From Euonymus europaeus (taxonomy: Eukaryota > Streptophyta > Magnoliopsida > Celastrales > Celastraceae): 64,000 nt of DNA. Made by a program: the position numbers and the translations under genes. The stretch lies in contig OY756957.1 in NCBI GenBank assembly GCA_963580455.1, positions 30,472,501 through 30,536,500 on the forward strand. The letters are read 5' to 3'. The notes beneath the pieces were generated by a model that searched no databases, was not told the DNA's origin, and saw only the letters and a program-made list of their open reading frames with translations. Of the stretch, positions 1-11,290 are shown in pieces; the first letter of the stretch is position 1, and each line of letters starts with the position of its first letter.

Positions 1-595
1 ATATGAACAAAATATATATTTAATTCAATTTTTTTTTTACTTTTCATTTATAATCTCTCTGAATATGAAATATCAACATCATCTCTTTCATATTTTTCTA
101 TTATTTTATATATTTTTCAATACAATTTTTTTTATCAATTCTTTTATACATTCTAAAATTTTTAGTATTACAAAATACTCCTCATTGGAGTTGCTTACGC
201 TAGATTAATAATAAAATAATAATTCATTCCGATTTAAGATTTGAATAATTAAATTAAATAAATTTTTTATGTTCAAATTCAAAAATAATTTTAAAACATA
301 ATTTTTTTATATTTAAATATAAATTTTAGATATATAATTTATTTACAAACTTAGATATAAAATTTTATCATCCCTGGTTAAGAACCGGAATCTGTTTCCT
401 GACCTCTCGAGTAAGTACGACAGACTAGGGTCAAAAAGCCATCAAATCTTAAGGCGCTTATTTTCATCCACTGCTTTAATCCTCATTATCTCTACGAGGT
501 ATGGCACCAACCCATCACTCTCTGTTGATACTCTTTTATTGAACTGTAGTAAAATCACGACATTCTTCTAAAGTTGTGGACGTTGCACTGAAAAT
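1..595. other. AT-rich upstream region with an interspersed repeat relic, then probable BFA2-like 5' region
   Basis: Positions 1-380 are very AT-rich. The part around 230-380 resembles three other stretches of this window (about 36960-37200, 42640-42940 and 63110-63350), with shared wording of the type 'tttaaatataaattttagatatataatttat' ending near 'catccct', so it is probably a relic of an interspersed repeat. From about 385 composition becomes mixed and should hold the promoter and 5' UTR of the PPR gene starting at 596. No ORF of note is seen. Confidence 0.5.
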
Positions 596-3340
596 ATGGG
601 ATCACTGCGATTTTCCATCTTCTTTGAAACAGCTGACCCGAAAAGATCGAGTTTTTCTGTTAACCCAATTCAATTCCCTGATCGTTGTTCCATTTCTAGC
701 TATATTCGTGGAATTAGACCTCAAGAAGTCACTTTTGTTGGTGAGTTTAGTCACATTAAGGTCTCTGCTTTGGCAACCGAGTCAAATGAATGTCCTAAAG
801 ACAACCTTTTATCTAAAAAAGGGGATATGGTTAGTGAAACTATGGTTGAGGAAAATCCGAATTCTTCAATGGATGTTAGAAATAGGAATAGGGTTGGGAA
901 TAGAGGGGCTAAAAGGGATAAGGGTGTTAAGTTTACTTTTAAAAGGCATTGGGATCATAGTGAAGGAAAAATAGATGATTTTTTTGTGTTTGATGGTGAA
1001 TTAGATGTTAATTACTCCGCTATTGGGCCCGACTTGGGTTTGGAACAATGTAATGTGATCTTGAGACGGCTTGAAAAGTGTAGTGATAGCAAAACTTTGA
1101 GATTTTTTGAGTGGATGGGGAGTCATGGGAAGTTGGAGAAGAATGTAAGTGCTTATAATTTGGTTTTCCGAGTGTTAGGGAGGAAAGAAGATTGGGATGC
1201 AGCAGAGAAGATGGTTAGGGAATTAAGTGCTGATTTGGGATGTGGGTTGAATTTTCGGGTTTTCAATACAGTTATATATGCTTGCTGTAAAAGGGGGCGT
1301 GTGGATTTGGTTGCAAAGTGGTTTCGACTAATGATGGAGCTTGAGGTTAAGCCTACTGTTGCCACCTTTGGTATGGTCATGGGACTTTACCAGAAGGGAT
1401 GGAAGATTGAGGAGGCGGAATTTGCGTTCAGTTGCATGAGAAGTTTTGGAATTATATGTCAATCAGCGTACTCAGCCATGATTACAATTTATACCCGCTT
1501 GAATTTGTATGACAAAGCTGAAGAGGTTATTTGCTTCATGAGAGAAGATAAAGTTGTAATGAACATGGAAAATTGGTTGGTTTTACTTAATGCTTACAGT
1601 CAGCAAGGCAGGTTAGAGGAAGCCGAGCAGGTTTTGGTTTCAATGCAAGAGGCTGGCATTTCCAGTAATATTGTTGCATATAACACATTGATTACTGGGT
1701 ATGGAAAGGTATCCCATATGGATGCTGCTCAATGCTTATTCCTAAGCATAAAAGGTGTTGGATTAGAGCCGGATGAGACCACTTATCGTTCCATGATTGA
1801 AGGCTGGGGTCGGGCTGGAAATTATAGGGAGGCAGAATGGTATTACAAGGAGCTGAAGAGATTGGGTTACAAACCTAACTCTTCTAACTTGTACACTCTA
1901 ATAAACTTGCAAGCCAAACATGGGGACAAAAATGGTGCCATCAGAATTCTTGATGATATGCTGAAGACAGGATGCCAGTATTCCTCCATCGTTGGTACTC
2001 TTTTGCAAGCATATGAGAGGGCTGGAAAAATTGATATGGTACCTCTTATTTTGAGAGCTTCTTTCTACCAACACATTCTAGTCAACCAGACTTCTTGCTT
2101 CATGGTGGTCACGGCTTATGTAAAGCATTGCTTGGTGGATGATGCTATAATGCTCTTAAGGGAAAAAAAGTGGGAGGATCAAAATTTCGAGGATAATTTG
2201 TATCATTTGTTAATCTGTTCATGCAAGGACTCCGGCAATCTTGAAAATGCTGTTAAGATATACACTCAAATGCCCAAATCAGATGACAAGCCAAACTTGC
2301 ACATCTCATGCACTATGATTGATGTTTATGGCATCATGGGTCTATTCACCGAAGCAGAGAAGGTTTACATGAACTTAAAATCTTCTGGACTTGCCTTGGA
2401 CATGATAGCCTTCAGTGTTGTTGTAAGGATGTATGTCAAATCTGGATCCTTGAGTGATGCATGCTCTGTCATAGAAACAATGGAGATGCAAAAGGATATT
2501 GTTCCTGATATACATCTTTTTCGTGATATGCTTCGTATTTATCAACGATGTGGCCGGCTGGATAAGTTAGCAGATTTGTATTATAAAATTTTGAATAGTG
2601 GAATTACCTGGGATAAGGAAATGTATGATTGTGTCATAAACTGCTGTGCTCGTGCCCTTCCAGTTAATGAGCTCTCTAGGCTTTTTGATGAAATGCTTTG
2701 GCATGGGTTCACTCCGAATACCATCACCTTCAATGTGATGCTAGATGTTTATGGGAAATCCAAGCTTTTCAATAAGGCTACGGAATTATTCTGGATGGCG
2801 AAGAAACGAGGTTTAATCGATGTTATTTCATATAACACTATTTTTGCTGCTTATGGGGAAAATAAGGACTTCAAAAATATGTCATCAACTATTCGGCACA
2901 TGCAATTTGATGGCTTTTCTGTTTCCCTTGAGGTCTATAACTGTATGTTGGATGTTTATGGGAAGGAAGGTCAAATGGAGAACTTTAGAACTGTCCTGCA
3001 GCGAATGAAGGAATTGAGCTATGCTTCTGATCACTATACGTATAACATTTTGCTCAATATCTATGGAGAGAAAGGTTGGATTGATAAAGTTGTTGACGTG
3101 CTGACAGAACTGAGTGCTTCTGGACTTAATCCTGATTTGTGCAGCTGTAACACATTGATAAAGGCATATGGAATTGCTGGAATGGTTGAAGATGCTGTGG
3201 CTTTGGTCAAGGAAATGAGAGACAATGGGATAGAACCGGATAAGGTAACCTACACCAATTTGATCACGGCACTTCAAAGGAACGATAAATTCTTAGAGGC
3301 TGTGAGGTGGTCGTTGTGGATGAAGCAGATGGGATTGTGA
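596..3340 (+). CDS. BFA2: P-class pentatricopeptide repeat protein, chloroplast, BFA2-like
   Basis: Intronless 914-residue protein. It closely resembles Arabidopsis At4g30825 (BFA2), a chloroplast PPR protein that binds the atpF-atpA intergenic RNA and protects the 3' end of the processed message, so it is needed for ATP synthase CF1 alpha accumulation. The N-terminus (MGSLRFS, Ser/Arg-rich to about residue 60) fits a plastid transit peptide. From about residue 180 to the end the protein is a run of 35-residue PPR helices (repeated YNxLIxxYGK, EAExxxxxM and PDxxTYxxLI patterns). There is no E, E+ or DYW tail, so it belongs to the P class. The family ending WSLWMKQMG is intact. The start is the first ATG of the frame, at 596. 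The convergent polygalacturonase gene ends about 1.1 kb downstream. Function is inferred from similarity. Confidence 0.93.
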   Translation: MGSLRFSIFFETADPKRSSFSVNPIQFPDRCSISSYIRGIRPQEVTFVGEFSHIKVSALATESNECPKDNLLSKKGDMVSETMVEENPNSSMDVRNRNRVGNRGAKRDKGVKFTFKRHWDHSEGKIDDFFVFDGELDVNYSAIGPDLGLEQCNVILRRLEKCSDSKTLRFFEWMGSHGKLEKNVSAYNLVFRVLGRKEDWDAAEKMVRELSADLGCGLNFRVFNTVIYACCKRGRVDLVAKWFRLMMELEVKPTVATFGMVMGLYQKGWKIEEAEFAFSCMRSFGIICQSAYSAMITIYTRLNLYDKAEEVICFMREDKVVMNMENWLVLLNAYSQQGRLEEAEQVLVSMQEAGISSNIVAYNTLITGYGKVSHMDAAQCLFLSIKGVGLEPDETTYRSMIEGWGRAGNYREAEWYYKELKRLGYKPNSSNLYTLINLQAKHGDKNGAIRILDDMLKTGCQYSSIVGTLLQAYERAGKIDMVPLILRASFYQHILVNQTSCFMVVTAYVKHCLVDDAIMLLREKKWEDQNFEDNLYHLLICSCKDSGNLENAVKIYTQMPKSDDKPNLHISCTMIDVYGIMGLFTEAEKVYMNLKSSGLALDMIAFSVVVRMYVKSGSLSDACSVIETMEMQKDIVPDIHLFRDMLRIYQRCGRLDKLADLYYKILNSGITWDKEMYDCVINCCARALPVNELSRLFDEMLWHGFTPNTITFNVMLDVYGKSKLFNKATELFWMAKKRGLIDVISYNTIFAAYGENKDFKNMSSTIRHMQFDGFSVSLEVYNCMLDVYGKEGQMENFRTVLQRMKELSYASDHYTYNILLNIYGEKGWIDKVVDVLTELSASGLNPDLCSCNTLIKAYGIAGMVEDAVALVKEMRDNGIEPDKVTYTNLITALQRNDKFLEAVRWSLWMKQMGL

Positions 3341-4466
3341 ATTAGAGTGTCAATGCTCATATTTGATTTCCTTTTTGATAGCTCTCCGTTCTCGAAATCC
3401 CAGATTTCACAACCGGTTAAACAATTCCATAAACTTTTCTGCTCCTGGTGAGTTATTGATTATTTTTCGTCAATGTTTTCAATTCTATCATTTTCTTTTA
3501 AAGGAAAGCCAGTTTTTGTTGAGGTCTTATATCACGAGACAATTTGTGTCAGTTGTAGTTATTTTCGTGCTTTTGACGCTAACTTCTGCATTGTAAAAAA
3601 TGAAACTGTGCTGCATAAATTGGGATATCTATAGCACCTTTAATCATTAATCCTTTTTTGAAGCATTATTAATTTAATATACCCTGCATATGACATTTAT
3701 CTGTTTTATCATTGATAAAAAGGGTTCTAAAGTTCTTTCAGGTTTTAGAAGCATTTATCAAAGTTCATTACTCATTTGTCTGAGCTAACATAATACTATT
3801 TGACTGGTTGAGAGATTGTGCCAATGGCAATGAATTCCTGCATCTTCTTAACTTATTGATCTTTCCATCCTGAAAGGTTTCAGAAAAGAAATTAGATGTT
3901 CTTGTAAATTCATGTGGATCTTCTACTATCTTTACGAACATCTTTATGTTAACCATTTCCATGATGTAGCATGACCATTTGTAGAGCTGTGATATGGGTC
4001 AGGTTGCATGTGTTCCAGCCTTTCAGGTTAAACCCGACTCAACCCATATTTTTTGTGTCTACCTATGACCTGCCTGTTTAAAATTTTAAATATAGAATGT
4101 GACATGTATGTAATCATGTAGTTTTTATTCAGTCTGCAAACATTTAAATTCTTTATGTTCAAAGTGCAGTTCCTCTTAGATGTTTTCTTCATCTTCTTGG
4201 CACAATTCTCTCTATCACATCTTAAATGCATGGTTTTGCTGTCATGAAGGAAAAACGTTCATGGTCATAATTTGCAATAAAAAGGAGGGGAGTGATCTGG
4301 ATTGCTCTGTTTGATATCCAGAGTCAAATTTATTTGGGGAGATTTTGTTATGTTGTGAGTGGTACTTGTGTGAGAAAAACATAGGAATTTTTGTATATGA
4401 ATCTCTTGAGTTACACTTTGGACAGAAATATGTTTCACAATTATGATTAGCTACTGTTAAATTGGA
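3341..4466. other. Convergent intergenic region between the PPR and polygalacturonase genes
   Basis: Holds the 3' UTRs of the two convergent genes. Short open frames here match no family I recognise. Around 4000-4080 there is a short run of 'gggtcaggtt...gttaaacccgactcaaccc' type, resembling the CCCG/GGGT-rich ends of hAT elements, but no boundaries can be set. Confidence 0.4.
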
Positions 4467-6564
4467 TCAAATGAGACAGGCCCTTGGCTCAGTTATTCCG
4501 AAAGCATTCCCGTGGGCATTTGTGCAAAAGGAAGTTACTTCATTTTCAGTCTTGGCAGATGTAAGCTTTATTCCCTGCAAAGTGACTCCAGTACAAGCTA
4601 CCGCCTGGCTACAATTGAGATTGACCGCCACATCCATCATTGAGGTTCCATAGAAATTGCTAAAGGCAACATTACTTATCTGTACTCCACTTGTCTTTTG
4701 CCAAGAAAAAATAATTTTAGTTAGCTTCTCATTTAGAATATACACAAATATCAGAATTGAGGGAAAAGGTTTATTCTATGTACCATTTCCTTGCAAGCAT
4801 CCCTAGGAGAACAATAGTTTTGATCAATGATTATTGGGTACTCTACAGAATCGAATTTGCAATTCTCGTATAAGATGTCTCGAACGTAGCCCCTCCCAGC
4901 CTTTAAGCATCTCATCATATGGAAAGGGTTATTATCACTAAAATCATGTGATTCTCATATATAATTTTCATAACAGACTTGGTTTGATTATGTACCTGCC
5001 ATGTCTTTATTCTAGCTCCATTGGTAGTGTTAAAGAAGATTACATTCTTCACATGAATGTTCTCTACCTGCACCTCGTTGCCATCCCTCCCCAGGCTTCC
5101 AATGCTGTTTTCAAATATAGAACATACATATTTAATCCCCGGATTAGTTTTGAAACAAGTTCCCGACAGATATATTATGTTTTCTTAGGTTTCATTGACC
5201 TAACCAAGTCTACTGAATGCAACATCACTTACCTTATTCCATGACCAGGTCCGCATTTTACATCTGATATCCCAATGTTAGAAGTATAATCACCGATCGA
5301 AACACAGTCATCTCCTGTTTTATATATGTTCAAGTCAAATTAATTATTGAATAAAAACTTAGTATGTTACAACTTACAACAGAATTTTTTTTGTGTGTGA
5401 GCAGATCGAAGTCGTTTACCTGCGGCGATAATGGAGTTTGTTATGGAAATGTTGTGAGCTGATTGGATGTGGATGCCATCGGTGTTAGGGCTGTCTCCTG
5501 GAGAGTTGATCATGATACTGTCAATGTCTATACCCGATGACCCAAATAGTAGGATATGCGCTTGTGGGCTGTTGATGAAGTGAACATTACTGAGAGTAAT
5601 GTCATTGCTTGATAGGAAACTCAATGTCTGTAGTTCAACTTATGAATCAGTTTCTCTTTGGAATGTTACTGTAAATTTTACAAAAATGAAAACTGAATAC
5701 TTACTGTTGGTGCCAATGAAGTGCAGCCGTTCTGGAAAATAGAGAGATCATCATATGTGAAAAAAAGAGATTAGAATCTTCATGTTTTGAATGAATGTAT
5801 AGATAATGCAGATTTTTGCCAGATTTCATATTACCAGGTCTGGGTGATATCTGCATGATTGATCCCACCAACCCCTTCCCCGGCCATCGAAACCACCGGA
5901 GCCGGTGATCGTCAGCCCGTTCACATTCCTAAACGTAAGCCACTTGCCGGCATCAAGTCCATTCCATGTCGTCGGTGAGCTTGGAGCTACGATTTCCCCT
6001 AGTATCTGTCAGCAAGGGGGAGTCCAAACGATTCCATAAAACAACGTAGATAGAAACCATAAACAATATTAATGCCATTAATATTTTCCCTGGTACCTGA
6101 AATGTGAGTTGCTTAGCGTTGCATGGACCGTTAAACATGACCGGGTTTAACAGGAATGCCATTCCAAATGGAACAGTCAATGTAGGATTTTCGGTTGTTA
6201 TAGTACAAAAAGCATTCCATGCCATGAGAAATGCCTGTTTAAGAAACCAAAAATAATGTAAAAATTAAGTACCGACCGGATCGATACTCTTTGCTAATTA
6301 CTGAGAGCAAGGTAGATAAATTAAAAGCAGAACAAATGTACTCTTGAATTGTCTTCAATGGTGCCAGGAATAGCTCCAAAATCCAGGACATTGAAATTAT
6401 GTGCATTTGCTTTGGCAAATGCTGAAACTAATCCCAAAAGGAGGAGTCTGAAAGTAAGCTTGTCCTGAGAATGAAAAGAGAGCAGATTATGCATTTTTTT
6501 CTTTCTGGGTGTAATAAATATATAAATGTGTGCAAGTAGGTAACAGTAATTGAGTTCTTACCAT
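4467..6564 (-). CDS. Polygalacturonase (glycoside hydrolase family 28), secreted
   Basis: Ten exons on the minus strand give a 401-residue protein: 6564-6562, 6464-6342, 6234-6097, 6005-5835, 5731-5705, 5627-5420, 5314-5233, 5104-4996, 4900-4784 and 4694-4467. All junctions are GT-AG and keep frame. It hydrolyses alpha-1,4 galacturonan in the wall. Residues 1-22 are a signal peptide ([18 protein letters not shown]). The four GH28 motifs are present: NTDG (202-205), GDD (224-226), GHG (247-249) and RIK (282-284), so catalysis should be intact. Mature length suits the exopolygalacturonase-like clade without a propeptide; endo versus exo action cannot be settled here. Exon 1 contributes only the ATG. 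A TATATATA stretch at about 6650-6660 lies upstream. Confidence 0.92.
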
Positions 6565-7299
6565 GCATTCAATGAGCTGAAGATATTCTCAATGTTCAGT
6601 TCTTTGGAAGAAGACAGTTTTGATTGGGATTTGTTTGCCTTATTTACTCCATATATATATGACATGAGATGTTACTATTTTTAACATTTGATAACGAAAA
6701 TCTAACAAAACCTATATAAAGTAAACATTAGATAACAAAATGTAAAAAAAGTTGTGATCAATGGTTAAGAGAAAATGTGCGTAGGTGTACACAAACTGAA
6801 CAACTGTACAAAGTTTTGTATTCGATAAGTCCAAGATGTACACATCAAACAAAAATGTTTTAGAACCCAACTTTTATTAGCCCAAATCAACCCAAGTCTA
6901 CATGGCACACCATGTTGGTGTGCCATGTTGGACTTTTTTAAAAATCTATTTTATTTATCTTTTTTATAAACGAAACTTTAAAACGTTTTATCTCTCAAAA
7001 TACATGTTAGATTTCAAAAAAAATTACATATTCGAACTCAGCGTGTAAAACTCTTTCTAATAAGACCCATTGTCGATAGTTTTTATCGCGTTTTTTCAAT
7101 TACATTATTTTTAAAAATAATGTAATTCATATATATTATGTTTAAAGTGTTTATTCGAGCTAAAATTTTATTATATTATGATAGTATAATATATATTCAT
7201 TATTTTTTTGCCTTTTTATTGAAATTACGTTGAGTATATGAACCCGTCAGAGTATAATAGTTAGGACCCTAAGGTTTAGCACTTGAGACATTTATGATT

Positions 7300-7620
7300 T
7301 TGTAGTGAATTCGTCGAGGTTTAGTGAATATGAGTCTTTTAGGTTACAAAATTGAAATTCGATACACGAGCCAGTTAGTGTTTAGCGAATCCGTTCCCCT
7401 TGGGGTTTATAACACTTATTGTTTGGATTACAGCATGAAAATCCGATACATGATCTCGTTAGGGTTTAGCGAATCCGTTCTCCTTGGGGTTTATAACACT
7501 TATTGTTTGGATTACAGCATGAAAATCCGATACACGATCCCGTTAGGGTTTAGCGAATCCGTTTCTCTTAGGGTTTAACATTTATTGTTTAGGTTACAGT
7601 ATGAAAATTCGATATACGAG
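7300..7620. repeat. 84-bp tandem repeat inside the long-TIR element
   Basis: The phrase agcgaatccgttc recurs at 7384, 7468 and 7552, a period of exactly 84 bases, with a diverged partial unit on each side. Since 84 is a multiple of three the array stays open in one frame (7324-7578). That frame is a product of the repeat and matches no protein family. Confidence 0.85.
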
Positions 7621-7683
7621 CTCATATCGGTACCTATAAATAAACACTAGAAACTACGTAATCAACATATTAGTACAAAAAAA

Positions 7684-7742
7684 ACAATGTAATTAAAGAC
7701 AATGTAATTAAAAATAATGTAATTAAAAACAATGTAATTAAG
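7684..7742. repeat. Short tandem repeat, about 15-bp unit
   Basis: Four consecutive copies of a unit of the form 'aatgtaattaaarac' lie just inside the right arm of the long-TIR element. They echo one half of the 30-bp palindrome near the left arm. Confidence 0.75.
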
Positions 7743-8035
7743 AATGAGTGATTAAAACCTATCGATGATAGATCTTGTGGGATAGATCTTTACTTGCTGA
7801 TTATGGATATGTAATTTTTTTTGAAATCTAATATGTATTTTAAGAGATAAAATGTTTTAAAATTTTGTTTAAGAAAATAAAAATAAAAATATGTGCTGTG
7901 AGTTTTTCAAATGAGATATTTTATTTTTTTAAATTTTAATTTTCCATGTCATTTGCTTACAAAGCATGACATGTAGACTTGGGTTAATTGTTGGGTTACA
8001 AAACTTGGGCTATTTAGCACTACTCAATATACTGG

Positions 8036-8607
8036 GGGAAAGGTTACAGCAAAGATGCACATACTAAGAATGTGATCTGAGTGTCATCCAGTTGCGGATT
8101 CAGGATCCGAACTCATCGGGGTACAATTTTTTGAATTATTTACGTAACACAAAATAATTACTAATTAGTTTCGAGCAATAAAACATTATATCTTTACTAT
8201 CATAATATTCTATGAGGATTAAGGAGGGAGAGACTCGAGAAACACTCACTTCGGCCTGTCCTGTTTGTTTTCGTTGGAGGCCTCCTATATTTTTAATGGA
8301 GGTCTGGTATTTTTTTTTACCTCATGATCATCTAGTTAATTTCATTATTTCAACACGTCCAATTTAAAAGGCATAAGATATCAAGTGTGGGAAGAAATTT
8401 CAACCATCCAGTATCTCCACGGTCGGCTACAACTGTTCTTTGCTGGAACATTATTAACTGTAATCTACCATGTCTAACTGTTCAATTTGTCAGAGGTAAG
8501 GCAGATACCCAGCAACAAATACAACTGGGACATTAGATGGCTCCAATGATTGACAATTCTGTAAACACCAGGCATGAATATATGACCGATGATTATTGTC
8601 TTTGCTT
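8036..8607. other. Intergenic region, nothing recognised
   Basis: AT-rich sequence between the long-TIR element and the 3' end of the calcineurin-B-like gene. Its right part should include that gene's 3' UTR. No coding frame or repeat structure is evident. Confidence 0.4.
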
Positions 8608-11290
8608 TTAGTCCACCGGAACCTCGACTTCCATCTTCAAACCAGAGTTTCCAAGAATCTGCATAAAATATGGATCCATTTTATATGTGAAAAGAAGACG
8701 GGAAAAAAAGAAGGTAATTTGAAGGAATAGGATGCATCATTTACTATAACCAAAACGAAGGACTCAAGACAAAGAAAATACAAAAGAGTTGCAGAATCAT
8801 CAAACCAAATGAGTCGTATAATGATATAAACATTAAATATGGTGAAGTAGTTTTGCTAAAAGTGCTAATGTATCTTGATGTAATAGAGCTAATGTCTTTC
8901 AAATAACATTAACAAGGGCTGCACCCCTTAGTTCCCTTCAACGCAGTGATGTTTTTTTATTCTCAAGAAGAAGAAGAAGAAAAAAACAAAAAATTACTTC
9001 AAATCAAGGCTTTTTCCTTTTCACTTGCCCAAAAGGCAGAAAGAAACTGTACATAATGAACCAATTGTGTTTCCTCCATATACAAAGATTTGATTGCAAG
9101 AAGTAGTAGTTCAAGGAAGAAACCACAAAAGTAAGGGAATATACGAGTCAAGTCGGGAAACATAAACAAATAGATTCAAGGATCAGTGAAAAAATGTTGA
9201 TCCATTGGAACTCTGTTGAAATACTTCTATTCTCCGTACTGACTGTATATGGTAGAGATAAACTACACAGTACCTTCACAAAGTCTGACAATACTAACAG
9301 AGAATCCTTTGTATAGCCTGCTTCCTCAAGAACATGAGTCAGAACTTGCTGCACCAAAAATAAACATACATCCACAACAAGGCATATTAATTTCAGAACC
9401 AAGTCTCAGTATGTGATCACAATAAATTCTAAATCATTGCCGATTTGCCTCATTTTAAGCAAGTACAATTAAGAAGACTGATTTCAAGCATGGTTTCACT
9501 GTTCATTAAGGCAGTGCATGTTAATAATCTTAAACTTGAGCAATATAACAAGCAGCCATGCATTCCACAGTTCTACTAGCCATAAGATAATGTTTAGTTG
9601 ACATGAAAATATATATTTATGTCCAGAATCAAACAATCTTGGAGCAACTTATCTAGAAACATAAATATGTATATGCATATATAAGAAGAAGAACAATAAC
9701 AAGAGAAGTATCAACCTCTTATACTGGTCTATGTGAAGTAAGATTCTTAATGCCATGTTGAACACAATGCATGCGACTTGAGAGTTGAGAATGATCAACG
9801 GCAGACATCTATAACTTGTACCCATATATTCAATAGTTTCAACTATACACCATGTGAAGACTCTAAAAGTGTATAAAGAGACTACTCCTGTAGTTCAATT
9901 GATCATATGAGGTACTTAAACCTATTAAAACTTGAATCAACACAACAATAAAGAAATGTTTCACAGGAAACATTCAAAGGAGAGTTTAATGTCCATTCCA
10001 AGTATGAAAGCCTTCTAAAATCATTTTGAAGCTGATGCAGACAAAGACTTCCCATGGAAATTAACTGGAAAGAAAAAGTCCTCAAAATAAAGGCGATGGA
10101 CCTTTCCAATAATCTGTACCGTATTTGTGGAGCACATCTTGATGCTTTTACAGTAAATGCTCTCTCATGGTAAAAAAAAATTCACGAATCAAACACTAAA
10201 CCTAAAAATTTAGCGTACAAACATCTTCATCAATTCCAGTAGTTTTGAGGGAAGAATTGTTAGATTTAGAATATGTATTATATTGTCGAAATTGCTTCCT
10301 AGAAGTCCAAGTAGCCTAATTGGTTAGAGCCACATTTGATTTCCTGATTGAACACAGAACTATATAACAAACATTACATGAGTAACACCGCCCATAAGCC
10401 ATAATTCAACATTTCAAACATGCACATCCACTTTAAAGACCCTCAAAAGTTTTGTGCTGTACTCAATTCAAAATTTCTTGTTCTTCAATTGGGTAGCACA
10501 GAGCAAAGCAAAACCAGTGAAGGCTGACCTCTCTCTGATGTTCTGATATGTATTGCCCCGTCAAATCACGAAGAACATTTAACAAGTCGTTGAATGCAAC
10601 TTTCCCATTGCTGTCCGAGTCATATACTTTAAAGATAACTACAATACAAAAGCATCAAAATTAAAAAAATTCAGGGGAAGGGGTGCGACAAAAAAAGGAT
10701 AAAGAACAAGAAGGCCACGAAAAAAAACCGATCAAGATATACCAATCAATTAAAGGGGAAAAAAGGATTCTTTACATTCAATTTTTTGTTGCAGGCTTAT
10801 CCGAGAACTGAATGCAGACAAGAAAGCCACGAATTCCTTGAAGTTCAATCCGTCCAGCATCCTTAACAATCTCTAAAATTCGAACAAACAAATGCGAGCA
10901 GACACACATATAATCCAGGCACAAAAGAAGAAAATATTTACACACACAGAGGCCAAGATTAAGAACCTGAGAGAGAGGATTGACGGCAAATTCCGGCACT
11001 GAAAGGAACTCCTCGGCGGAGATGAAACCGCCACCACTTCGATCGAGCTGGCAGAACCTCTGGTACAGAGACACTATCTCCTGTTGCGAGACTGTGCATG
11101 CACAATGGGGAAACACCACAAAATTTACTAAATCACCGTTGCCATAGCTCCATAAAAAAAAAGTATATGCATATGAATTATAGGAACGTGTGCCCTAGAT
11201 AATGTGAAAGATTCGATTACAAGCGTGGTTGCAGTGTTCTTGGACTTCTTCGATATCGTACTGGGTGAGCATCGAAGACGTGTTGCCCAT
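8608..11290 (-). CDS. Calcineurin B subunit-like EF-hand protein
   Basis: Six exons (11290-11221, 11091-10967, 10872-10776, 10638-10529, 9348-9274, 8658-8608) give 175 residues, the length I recall for Arabidopsis At3g18430. The start MGNTSSMLTQYD carries an N-myristoylation signal (Gly2), so membrane association is likely. Two good EF-hand loops are visible: DRSGGGFISAEE (about residues 41-52) and DSDSNGKVAFND (about 104-115). The second and fourth hands are degenerate. The protein should bind calcium and, by family, act as a regulatory partner; plants lack a classical calcineurin A, so the partner is unknown. It is distinct from the CBL family. The largest intron (9349-10528, 1180 bases) shows no other gene. 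Confidence 0.9.

Larger units (their letters stand above)
6840..8035. mobile_element. Long-TIR non-autonomous DNA element (copy 1) with internal tandem repeats
   Basis: The left arm (about 6885-7035) and right arm (about 7794-7990) are inverted copies of each other: the text around 6990-7035 reversed matches 7795-7865 over some 70 bases with few changes, and CATGTAGACTTGGGTT near 7974 is the reverse complement of bases near 6889-6904. Between the arms lie a 30-bp perfect palindrome (7098-7127), an 84-bp tandem repeat (7384-7620) and a roughly 15-bp tandem repeat (7684-7740). A related copy sits at 59465-60440. No transposase is encoded. Long inverted arms suggest a MULE or foldback-type element; the exact ends and target duplication were not resolved. 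Confidence 0.7.

Noticed and set aside
576..974. 132-codon frame overlapping the start of the PPR gene
   Set aside because: It runs in another frame of a gene strongly supported by similarity, opens at a TTG and has no family features.
7324..7578. 84-codon frame in the long-TIR element
   Set aside because: It exists because the 84-bp tandem repeat is a multiple of three; the translation is a repeat with no protein-like features.
10300..10335. tRNA-like phrase 'gtagcctaattggttagagcc'
   Set aside because: Resembles an A box, but no B box, acceptor pairing or cloverleaf follows, and it lies in an intron of the CNB-like gene.
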